Under the pieces are notes generated by a model that ran no database searches, was not told the origin of the DNA, and saw only the letters and a program-made list of their open reading frames with translations. From NCBI GenBank assembly GCA_964455935.1, contig CAYVZU010000061.1, forward strand, positions 1 through 23,018: a stretch of 23,018 nt of DNA, in the 5' to 3' direction. How positions within the stretch are numbered: the stretch's first letter is position 1; every line of letters begins with the position of its first letter. This stretch comes from CAYVZU01 sp964455935. Lineage in GTDB: Bacteria > Fibrobacterota > CAYVZU01. Shown piece by piece: positions 16,438-23,018 of the stretch. The position numbers were made by a program, and so were the translations under genes.

Positions 16438-16512
16438 CTGTCCTTTCGGCGAGCCCGCCAGGAGAAATCCTTCCCAGAAAGATTTCTCGCCCTACGGGCT
16501 TCGAAATGACAG
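16438..16512. repeat. Dispersed palindromic repeat, long hairpin
   Basis: Four nested inverted segments fold into one stem: CTGTC (16438-16442) with GACAG (16508-16512), TTTCG (16444-16448) with CGAAA (16502-16506), GCCCG (16453-16457) with CGGGC (16495-16499), and GAGAAATC (16462-16469) with GATTTCTC (16481-16488), for 23 base pairs. The minus strand contains CTGTCATTTCGAAGCCCG and later CGAGAAATCTTTCTGGG, wording I know as a widespread intergenic repeat in environmental genomes. It sits in the 230-base gap between the cNMP gene and the HAD gene, which is otherwise empty. Confidence 0.65.
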
Positions 16513-16557
16513 ACTTCGCCTAAAGGCCAGCGGTTTCCACCATTCCAGGAGCCGCGG

Positions 16558-17511
16558 CTACACAAGTTTGAATAGCAGTTCGGGCAGGCTTTCGATGGTC
16601 AAGTCTGGCGCCAGATCTTTAACCTCTTCGTGTTCCGTTGCCAAATTGAGGGTATCTTTGTCCCCGGTAAAAAGACAGGTCCGCAACCCGCACTGTCCAG
16701 CCCCGTAAACATCATTGAACAGGTCGTTGCCCACATAGAGAATTTCCGACGCCTCAATTCCAAACCGCTCCAGTGAGGAAAGGGCCGCCTTAAACAGCTC
16801 GGTATTGGGCTTGGAGAAACCATACTGGTACGACAGCACGCACTGATCCTCGGGAAAATACAGGGAAAGGTCCTTGATGCGGAACTGGCTCTGACGAATC
16901 AGCAGCCATGAAAGATCAAAGAGAGTATAAAACTGGGCATTGGAGATGATCCCAAGAAGAATCCCCTTCTTGCGCAGGTTTTCGAGCAGTTCGTAGCAGC
17001 CCGGGTAAGCGCGCCGTCCCAAAGCATGAAAATGATACAGGTAGGCCGCCCCCATCGACATTTCCTCTACATCTCGCCACCCCGGCTGAGGGACCTTGTA
17101 GCCGTGGCGTTGAAGGATCTGGAAGATCGTCTTCCAGATCTGCTCGATTAACACTTCGGGGTAGGCAATCCCGGTTTTGGCCTTTTTTTCGTGCTCGAAC
17201 ATGATTAATCCATGATAGAAATCACGCAGGGTTTGCGACGGGTTCAGCCCGGGATGCACTTTGGACAGCGCTGGGCTCATCGAAAATTCGTCAACAACAT
17301 TCTGGAAACAGGCCAATGCGTGCTCCTGCTTTGTTTGGGGCGTCAAGTATGAGTCGAGATGGTAATCGATCAGCGTCCCGTAGATGTCGAACACAACGGC
17401 CTTTGTGCCCTTCAACTGCCGCCGTTTCGATTGCACCTCGACACCCTCATAGCTTCGCGGAACCCATTCGGGGTTCGAGGCAAGCCGGGCCATGTAGGAT
17501 TGAATATGCAT
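16558..17511 (-). CDS. HAD-superfamily hydrolase
   Basis: The 317-residue protein carries all four HAD motifs. Motif I, VVFDIYGTL, places the nucleophile at Asp42. Motif II is GIISN, motif III is the Lys in GFSKPNTELF, and motif IV is VGNDLFNDV. Position +2 from the nucleophile is Tyr44 (DxYGT), as in haloacid dehalogenases, where phosphatases usually have Asp. A cap of about 130 residues lies between motifs I and II, and residues 1-35 form a short N-terminal extension with no signal peptide. The ATG at 17511 is preceded by AAGGA about nine bases upstream. The gene is transcribed leftward, divergent from the PEGA gene. Substrate is unknown; a phosphatase is still possible despite the Tyr. Confidence 0.88.
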   Translation of the reverse strand: MHIQSYMARLASNPEWVPRSYEGVEVQSKRRQLKGTKAVVFDIYGTLIDYHLDSYLTPQTKQEHALACFQNVVDEFSMSPALSKVHPGLNPSQTLRDFYHGLIMFEHEKKAKTGIAYPEVLIEQIWKTIFQILQRHGYKVPQPGWRDVEEMSMGAAYLYHFHALGRRAYPGCYELLENLRKKGILLGIISNAQFYTLFDLSWLLIRQSQFRIKDLSLYFPEDQCVLSYQYGFSKPNTELFKAALSSLERFGIEASEILYVGNDLFNDVYGAGQCGLRTCLFTGDKDTLNLATEHEEVKDLAPDLTIESLPELLFKLV

Positions 17512-17539
17512 GCAAGAATTTCCTTTCTTCTGAGCCTAC

Positions 17540-17563
17540 TGCATAATAATATTATTTATTGCA
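17540..17563. promoter_or_regulatory. AT-rich palindrome in the divergent promoter region
   Basis: The perfect 12-base palindrome AATAATATTATT is flanked by TGCA on both sides, with a small asymmetry. It lies about 30 bases upstream of the leftward HAD gene and about 120 bases upstream of the rightward PEGA gene. It could be a -10 region for the HAD gene (TATTAT on the minus strand) or an operator. The rest of the 170-base gap shows a weak TTGACG at 17627-17632 without a good -10 partner. Confidence 0.3.
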
Positions 17564-17681
17564 GGTCACAGGTCAGCCCAAAGCGGTTTCAATAAGCCGT
17601 TTGGATGAATCAAGATCCATTGGAGATTGACGGACCGGACCGGATTCACTTTTACCGCGTAAGCGATTTTGGGAGGCACAG

Positions 17682-19070
17682 GTGGTGACCCGTTTTCCGT
17701 TTTTTTGTTTTATGGTATGTTGCGCATTGTGCATGGCTGCACATGCGGAAGATTCGTTTTACCTCAAGGACGGGAAATCGCAAAAAGGTCAGATACTGGC
17801 CGAATTCGAAAGCCATTTCCTCGTGAAAACCTCCGGCGAGAAAATCGTGGAAATCAGCAAGACCGATATTACCAAGCTCATCATGACCAATGGAAAAATC
17901 CTTCGGCCCAAAGATTTCCTGAACTCCAGGGAAAAATCAACAAGCAAGATTGACGATTCAAAAGCAGGAAAAGAGCCGGACAAGCAATTGGCCTGGCTCG
18001 ACATTCTGTCCAAACCCGAGGGAGCGACCGTTTCCATCGACGGAATGGTCAGTGGAACGACTCCTCTTGATAAGGTGGAACTTGAGCCCGGTGAGCACAT
18101 GATCAAACTCACCCGGGAGAAGTACCTGGATGAAGAAAAGAAAATCACGCTGAAAAAGGGCAGGAAGGAAAAAATTCAGTTCAAGCTTCGGGAAAGGCCC
18201 AAAGAGCAACCCAAACAGGTGCTGGTTGCCTATCTGGAAGTCACCTCGAATCCGGACAGCGCGGTCGTCAGGATCGACGGCAAGGAAGAAGGCTTCACCC
18301 CGCTTAAACAGCTTGAATTGGAACCCGGTGGATACAAAATCTCCGTGAGCCGAGAAGGATTCGAAACGCAGGAAAAGAAAATCCTTCTCAAGAAAGGGAA
18401 AGAGGAGAAGGTCAAATTTAAACTCAAGAAAGTCCCCGCTCCCGCAATCAAAAAGGAAACAGACCTGGCGGCCGCCCCTGCTAAACAGGATACGGCATCC
18501 GTTCCTGCCACCGAGGCGAAACCGGCGCAGGAGCCGGTGCCATCCGCAATCGCCAAGCCGGATACGGGCAGCCTGCCGGCCCTTAACGGCTATGTCGCCG
18601 TAACCTCAAAACCCATGGGCGCCAAGGTTATGCTGGATGACGAGGACGCAGGCCGCACACCGGTCAATCGTCTCGTAACCCAGGGAGCCCATCATCTCAA
18701 GCTGTCGCTGGACGGCTATTTCGAAACAACGCGCACGGTCCAGGTCCCAGCCGGCAAGACCGCTAATTTGCATGTAAAGCTGCGTCAGGACAAAGCGCAT
18801 CCGGTGTCAAGGCCCCAAGGCGGAGGATCCGTTGGTATCCATATTCTACGCTGGACCAGCGCCGCAATCGCGCTTGCGACAATTCCGGCCTGTGCCTATT
18901 ATCAATTCGAAGCGAATAACGAATACGAATCATACAGCAGCCCGGGAGCGAATCCGGCCAATTTGGATGCCCTGCACGAAAGCATCCGAACCAAGGAGCA
19001 GCGGGCGTTGATTGCCGGGGCCGCCGGCGCTACCGCGTTGACGCTATTTGGGATCACACTATTTTTCTGA
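17682..19070 (+). CDS. Exported protein with three PEGA domains
   Basis: The 462-residue product starts with GTG at 17682, or at the next codon, also GTG, after a GGGAGG site at 17671-17676. A signal peptide ends near CMAAHA. Residues about 25-75 hold a small beta module beginning YLKDGKSQKGQI. Three PEGA repeats follow at about 106-170, 186-249 and 305-367, seen in the patterns SKPEGATVSIDG..SGTTPL, SNPDSAVVRIDG..EGFTPL and SKPMGAKVMLDD..AGRTPV. A Pro/Ala/Lys linker at 250-300 separates the second and third. Two hydrophobic segments near the end (SAAIALATIPACAYY, IAGAAGATALTLFGITLFF) suggest a membrane anchor. PEGA repeats are common in envelope proteins that contact the cell wall. It is followed after 7 bases by the large lipoprotein gene. 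Confidence 0.88.
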   Translation: MVTRFPFFCFMVCCALCMAAHAEDSFYLKDGKSQKGQILAEFESHFLVKTSGEKIVEISKTDITKLIMTNGKILRPKDFLNSREKSTSKIDDSKAGKEPDKQLAWLDILSKPEGATVSIDGMVSGTTPLDKVELEPGEHMIKLTREKYLDEEKKITLKKGRKEKIQFKLRERPKEQPKQVLVAYLEVTSNPDSAVVRIDGKEEGFTPLKQLELEPGGYKISVSREGFETQEKKILLKKGKEEKVKFKLKKVPAPAIKKETDLAAAPAKQDTASVPATEAKPAQEPVPSAIAKPDTGSLPALNGYVAVTSKPMGAKVMLDDEDAGRTPVNRLVTQGAHHLKLSLDGYFETTRTVQVPAGKTANLHVKLRQDKAHPVSRPQGGGSVGIHILRWTSAAIALATIPACAYYQFEANNEYESYSSPGANPANLDALHESIRTKEQRALIAGAAGATALTLFGITLFF

Positions 19071-19077
19071 GGTGTCT

Positions 19078-22000
19078 ATGCGAAAAATCACTGTCTTCGC
19101 CACGGCCGTCGCGGTTCTTGGGATTTTGCTGTTTTGTCAGCACCAGCTCGATAACCCGCTGGATCCTCAATCGGACGCCTACGTGGGTGACCGGAGCGCC
19201 AATGACGAATTGCCGCCGGCGATCACCTACACCGGAAATTTCGACGGGCAGGTATTCGTTTCCGATTCCATCCAACTGCAAGGTGAGGTAAGCGACAGTA
19301 ACGCATTCAGCATCGTGGTGGAGATTATCCCGGCCACCGGCGGACCGGCGCAGGCGGTCCCCGCCCGGATTCTTTCGCCGAATTGGAGTGTCACTCTTCC
19401 CCTTCAATCCGATACCAATGTCTTCGTCGTCATTGCCACGGACAGCAGTTACCGCCAGAATGCAACCCGCGACACCCTTATTATAATCGGGCGAAGCATT
19501 CCCGTTGCTCCGGCCAATGTCATGCCGGATACCGAGGGACAGCGGATCCGGATAAGCTGGCAGGACCTTTCGGCCAACGAGGAGGGATTCGTAATCCTTC
19601 GCAGCCTTGACAACCTGACCTATGTTGCGGCCGATACCGTGGCGGCCAACTCGACTTCCTACCTCGATACGCTTACGCCGTCGCGCTTCACGCGCTATTA
19701 CTACAAAGTGCTTGCGTTCAACGATGCCGGGGCCTCGCCCGCTTCGGTGCCGAACGTCGTATTCTACGTCGGCGTGATCCTCTATGACAGCACAGGTCCG
19801 GCCATCAGCTTCGTGTCCCCGCTAAGCGGACAGACCGTGAACAATGCGCCGCTTGTCGTTAAAGTCGCAGTCACGGACCCAAGCGGAGTGAAATCGGTCA
19901 TGGTCAACAACATAAACGCCATGCTCACCGGCTCATGGTGGCAGGCCTTGCTGGCCCTGGACTCGGGCCTCAACACAATTCGAGTCCGGTCGGTCGACAA
20001 TAGTCTGCGCAACAATATCTGTTCCACATCCATTCAGATTACCTATGACCCCACGCTCCCGGATCTGGACGCCCCCACAATCACCTTTGTCTCGCCGGCC
20101 GACTCGGATACGGTGGCCGTGGCCAGCGTGACCGTGGTGCTCCACGCCGAGGACCCGTCCGGCATTGCCCGCGTCCTGCTTAACAACGCGGGGATGGACA
20201 CCTCAAACGGGTTCCATACAGGTGCGGCCACCCTCCATGCCGGAATGAACGCGCTGTATTTCGAGGCTATCGATAAGGTCGGCAACAGCGCTCGCGACAC
20301 TCTTCGGCTTGTTTATCTCCCAACGGCGATCGACGATGTGCCCCCAGTGCTCACGCTCCTGTCCCCCCAGCCTAACAGCCGCATCCGAACCGACAGCGTC
20401 ACCGCGAGCGGCACCGCAACGGACGCCAGCGGCATCGATTCAATTATCGTCAATGGAGTCCTTGCCAGGATGCAGCCGCCAAACTGGAGCGCACGAATCC
20501 CCCTCGTACACGGACTTAACACCATCCGCGTGCGGGCGGTTGATGCAAGCAGCGCAGGCAACGAGGTCAAAGACAGCATTGTCATGGTGCTCCGCAACAG
20601 CGAGCCGGTGTTCGCCATCGTTGCCGATACCACCATCCCGGCCGGGAACTACGCAGACACGGTCGCGGCCCATGATGCTGATGGTGAAGTCCTGACCTTC
20701 GAGCCAATCCTTCTGCCGCCGGGCGTGGGGCTCGTTGCGCTATCGGAATCCACCGCCGTTATCGGCACCTATGCGCCCACCGATACGGGCGTCGCTGTCT
20801 TCTCGATCCGGGTCAAGGACGTCTACAACGATGCCGATACCATGACCTGGCGCGTCACGGTCCGGCTGCCCGATAAAAATTTTCCTCCCTATTTCATGAC
20901 AACCGCCGCGTCCCTCGACACCAACGGCGTCGTTGGCCGTCTCTACACGGTGAACCTCGACGCCGTGGATCCCGATGGAATGCCATTGACCTATTCACTG
21001 GCCAAGGCGCCCACCGGCATGAGCATCAACGCCGCTTCGGGGCTTGTCTCGTGGATGCCGGCTCTTGTGGACACAGGGCTCCACCAAGTGATTGCCTGGG
21101 CCAGCGATGGCGTCTATTCGGTGCAGCTCTCCTGGAACGTTGCGGTGAGCAGAATCAACCGGGCACCGGTCTTTGCCCCGTTGAGCGACACAGCGATCCA
21201 GGAGATGCAGAGCCTGTCCTTCACAATTTTGGCCGCCGATTCGGATGGCAACGCAATCACATATTCCATGCCGGTGTTCCCCGCGGGCGCCCACCTGCAA
21301 AACCGCGTCTTTTCATGGACACCGACCAGCGCGCAATCGGGCCGGTGCGTGGTAACCTTCGTCGCCGCAGACAATGCCACGCCGCCCTTAAGCGACACGG
21401 CCAGCATAACCATTATCGTGGGCAATCTGAGCGGCCCGCCGGTCTTCACTAGCACACCGGCCATGATGGAAGACTCGGTGGAGGAATCCGCGCAGTACCG
21501 CGATACGGTGGCGGCCAGCACCGGGGATGGCGAAACGATCACGTATGCCAAGCTTCAGGGTCCCTCGGGCCTCCAAGTGGGCGCGACTACGGGCATCGTC
21601 ACATTCACGCCAACAGCGGCGGATTCGGGGACCCACACGGTTTCGGTGACCGCGTCCAACCCCTCGGGTGAGAAAGATACCCTCGCCTGGCAGCTTCACG
21701 TTCTGGCATGGGCTTATGTGGGTACAGCCGGCATTTCCAATGGCCGCGCCGACTTCGTATCCATGGGAATCGATGCCAACGGGGCGGTCTATGTCGCCTA
21801 TCGTGATGGCGGCAACCAGAACAAGGCAACCGTCATGCGCCATTCCGCTTCGGGCTGGGCTCCTCTGGGCGGCGCTGGTTTTACCGGCGACTCCGTTGCT
21901 TATACTTCGCTGTTTGTCGGTGATGGAGAGGTTTATCTTGCCTATCGCGACCCGGGCAACAACAACCGGCCTACCGTACAGATGCACAACGGCACGGACT

Positions 22001-22716
22001 GGAGCCCCGTCGGCAACGAAGGATTTGGAAACGGCGCGGCCTTGTTCACATCGGTGATAGTGCACAACGATACGCCGCATGTGGCCTTTGTCAACACCGG
22101 GAATCAGAACCGGGTGGCAACGATGAAGTTCAACGGATCCAATTGGGTGACTGCCGGCTCGAGCCCGTCACCCGTTACATGCACGTACCCAAACCTGGCA
22201 TCAAGTGCCGGACAACTCCTTCTTTCATTCAAGGGTGACCGATCCGGCAGTACGGGTCTGGCCCGGGTTTACATGCTTAACGGAAACACTTGGTCCACCC
22301 TTGGGACAAATCCTTCGAGCGGCAACATCGCCAATTACCCTTCACTCTTCGTCAGCGGAACGGTGCCGTATCTCGCCTACAAGGACGGTGCAAACTCGAA
22401 TTCTGCAACCGTACGTAGATACGTTTCGGGCGCATGGGAAGACGTGGGAGCGGCTGGTTTCACGCCCGGCGCGGTCGATTACACCTCCATGCAGGTCGGC
22501 AGTGGCATTCCCCATGTGGCATTCAAGGACGCAACGGAGACGGGGAAAGCCTCGGTAATGAGATATGTGAATTCGGCTTGGAGATCCTTGGGTCGCGCAG
22601 GCTTTTCCGAAGGCACGGCGGACTATGTCTGCCTGGTCATGAACGGAAGCGTCCCCTACGTAGCCTTTTCCGATGGTTCGCGCGGGTACCGACTGACCGT
22701 GATGCGGTTTAAATAG
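19078..22716 (+). CDS. Probable giant surface lipoprotein: FN3, Ig-like, cadherin-like repeats, propeller repeats
   Basis: The start is ATG 19078, with a GAGG site overlapping the previous stop. The N-terminus is MRKITVFATAVAVLGILLFC, a plausible lipoprotein signal whose FC junction is not a perfect lipobox, followed by QHQLDNPLDPQSDAY. Domain order, inferred from repeated sequence: Ig-like at about 46-137; FN3 at 143-231; three more Ig-like copies at about 239-324, 331-416 and 422-506, each with DPSG, DASG or similar near the middle and a G.NTIRVR-type strand; four cadherin-like (He_PIG-type) copies at about 508-597, 602-691, 696-782 and 787-877. Residues 878-1212 hold seven tandem repeats of about 48 residues, each starting with Trp and carrying patterns such as VGTAGISNG, GVPYVAF-like strands and ATVMRY, so a seven-bladed beta-propeller is likely. 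The architecture suits a surface adhesin or carbohydrate-binding protein; no catalytic site is visible. Confidence 0.85.
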   Translation: MRKITVFATAVAVLGILLFCQHQLDNPLDPQSDAYVGDRSANDELPPAITYTGNFDGQVFVSDSIQLQGEVSDSNAFSIVVEIIPATGGPAQAVPARILSPNWSVTLPLQSDTNVFVVIATDSSYRQNATRDTLIIIGRSIPVAPANVMPDTEGQRIRISWQDLSANEEGFVILRSLDNLTYVAADTVAANSTSYLDTLTPSRFTRYYYKVLAFNDAGASPASVPNVVFYVGVILYDSTGPAISFVSPLSGQTVNNAPLVVKVAVTDPSGVKSVMVNNINAMLTGSWWQALLALDSGLNTIRVRSVDNSLRNNICSTSIQITYDPTLPDLDAPTITFVSPADSDTVAVASVTVVLHAEDPSGIARVLLNNAGMDTSNGFHTGAATLHAGMNALYFEAIDKVGNSARDTLRLVYLPTAIDDVPPVLTLLSPQPNSRIRTDSVTASGTATDASGIDSIIVNGVLARMQPPNWSARIPLVHGLNTIRVRAVDASSAGNEVKDSIVMVLRNSEPVFAIVADTTIPAGNYADTVAAHDADGEVLTFEPILLPPGVGLVALSESTAVIGTYAPTDTGVAVFSIRVKDVYNDADTMTWRVTVRLPDKNFPPYFMTTAASLDTNGVVGRLYTVNLDAVDPDGMPLTYSLAKAPTGMSINAASGLVSWMPALVDTGLHQVIAWASDGVYSVQLSWNVAVSRINRAPVFAPLSDTAIQEMQSLSFTILAADSDGNAITYSMPVFPAGAHLQNRVFSWTPTSAQSGRCVVTFVAADNATPPLSDTASITIIVGNLSGPPVFTSTPAMMEDSVEESAQYRDTVAASTGDGETITYAKLQGPSGLQVGATTGIVTFTPTAADSGTHTVSVTASNPSGEKDTLAWQLHVLAWAYVGTAGISNGRADFVSMGIDANGAVYVAYRDGGNQNKATVMRHSASGWAPLGGAGFTGDSVAYTSLFVGDGEVYLAYRDPGNNNRPTVQMHNGTDWSPVGNEGFGNGAALFTSVIVHNDTPHVAFVNTGNQNRVATMKFNGSNWVTAGSSPSPVTCTYPNLASSAGQLLLSFKGDRSGSTGLARVYMLNGNTWSTLGTNPSSGNIANYPSLFVSGTVPYLAYKDGANSNSATVRRYVSGAWEDVGAAGFTPGAVDYTSMQVGSGIPHVAFKDATETGKASVMRYVNSAWRSLGRAGFSEGTADYVCLVMNGSVPYVAFSDGSRGYRLTVMRFK

Positions 22717-22763
22717 GAGACGTTGCTTCCCCCGAACGCCACCAATTAATTTTACTGCACGTT

Positions 22764-22834
22764 TGGGGGATCGTCCAACGGCAGGACATTAGGCTCTGGA
22801 CCTAAGTATCGGGGTTCGAATCCCTGTCCCCCAG
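22764..22834 (+). tRNA. tRNA-Gln (anticodon CUG)
   Basis: The acceptor stem TGGGGGA (22764-22770) pairs with TCCCCCA (22827-22833), with discriminator G at 22834. The anticodon stem TTAGG/CCTAA holds the loop CTCTGGA, so the anticodon is CTG and the codon CAG. The T arm is CGGGG-TTCGAAT-CCCTG. Length is 71 bases. No CCA is encoded. It starts 47 bases after the lipoprotein stop, in a short gap where I cannot find a convincing promoter. Confidence 0.95.
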
Positions 22835-22867
22835 AAAAAAGGCCCGCCCACAAGGCGGGCTTTTTTT
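22835..22867 (+). terminator. Intrinsic terminator of tRNA-Gln
   Basis: GCCCGCC (22842-22848) pairs with GGCGGGC (22854-22860) around a CACAA loop. Six A precede the stem and seven T follow. It begins directly after the tRNA 3' end. The A and T runs can pair too, which extends the stem into the tRNA (see the neighbouring inverted copy). Confidence 0.93.
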
Positions 22868-22893
22868 CTGGGGGACAGTTGGAGAACCCCGAT
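22868..22893 (+). repeat. Inverted partial copy of the tRNA-Gln 3' half
   Basis: CTGGGGGACAG at 22868-22878 is the exact reverse complement of tRNA-Gln 22824-22834, and AACCCCGAT at 22885-22893 that of 22808-22816. Six bases separate the two parts, against seven in the tRNA. With the terminator in the middle, 22808-22893 forms one near-palindrome of about 34 base pairs. Confidence 0.8.
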
Positions 22894-23018
22894 TCGGGGT
22901 TCGACTATGCAGGCCTGGGCGTAGCAAAGCGAGCCCAGGCACTTACAATTGACATTCCTATCATAGTCGATCCTTAATAACTCTCTAACCTATTGAAAGA
23001 TAAGGGGACCATCTCAAG
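22894..23018. other. Nested inverted repeats and possible promoter at the window end
   Basis: The bases 22884-22902 form a hairpin (GAACCCCGA and TCGGGGTTC around one T). TCGACTATG (22901-22909) pairs with CATAGTCGA (22962-22970). Inside it GCCTGGGC (22913-22920) pairs with GCCCAGGC (22933-22940). TTGACA at 22949-22954 could be a -35 box, with CTTAAT or TTAATA near 22973-22979 as a poor -10 box. No gene is visible; the function is not known. Any downstream gene lies outside the window. Confidence 0.4.

Noticed and set aside
8241..17550. GCATAATAA shared by 8241-8249 and 17541-17549 as a possible common operator
   Set aside because: Nine bases of AT-rich sequence can recur by chance, and the flanks do not match well enough.
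22809..22904. The 11-base T-arm direct repeat as an integration attachment site (attL/attR)
   Set aside because: The copies are only 85 bases apart with no integrase or cargo between them. The inverted arrangement explains more of the matching sequence.
1..23018. CRISPR array, transposase, phage or toxin-antitoxin genes
   Set aside because: No regularly spaced direct repeats were found, and no encoded protein carries the expected motifs.

Overview
The window looks like part of the chromosome of a free-living Gram-negative bacterium, GC-rich, most likely in the Fibrobacterota or a neighbouring lineage of the FCB group. The evidence is lifestyle and family content, not a marker gene. Several genes encode cell-envelope proteins: two lipoproteins with clear lipoboxes plus a probable third, two or three outer-membrane barrel proteins, and a PEGA-repeat protein. 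There is a DUF4912 plus GH57 branching-enzyme pair, a pyrophosphate-type phosphofructokinase, and a 1131-residue envelope protein of a type I associate with FCB-related genomes. The lipoprotein N-terminus reading NPLDPQSDAY after the cysteine also resembles Fibrobacterota secreted proteins. This placement is inference.

Layout. At 2-547 is the C-terminal end of a processive GT2 glycosyltransferase, followed by a small outer-membrane barrel protein (574-1203). A rightward cluster runs from 1460 to 6710: a lipoprotein, an outer-membrane barrel protein whose start overlaps the lipoprotein stop, a DUF4912 protein with a long Lys/Pro/Ala tail, and a GH57 alpha-glucan branching enzyme, closed by a strong terminator. 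Alanine racemase (leftward) is divergent from tRNA-Glu(UUC). A PPi-type phosphofructokinase follows, with its own terminator, then the 1131-residue envelope protein (9748-13143). A palindromic intergenic element separates it from the convergent queA.

The next block is leftward: queA, a SUMF1/FGE-like lipoprotein, a cyclic-nucleotide-binding protein without a DNA-binding domain (its stop overlaps the start of the lipoprotein gene), a dispersed-repeat hairpin, and a HAD hydrolase. From a divergent intergenic region, a PEGA-repeat protein and a 1212-residue probable lipoprotein (Ig-like, FN3 and cadherin-like domains, then seven propeller-type repeats) run rightward as a two-gene unit. The window ends with tRNA-Gln(CUG), its terminator and a set of nested inverted repeats.

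Functionally, the window combines central carbon and storage metabolism (branching enzyme, phosphofructokinase), wall-precursor supply (D-alanine), tRNA modification (queuosine) and a large uncharacterised envelope component. The most unusual sequence-level signal is at the right end. The tRNA-Gln terminator stem continues without a break into the 3' half of the tRNA gene, giving an 86-base near-palindrome. I see no CRISPR array, transposase, phage module or toxin-antitoxin pair.
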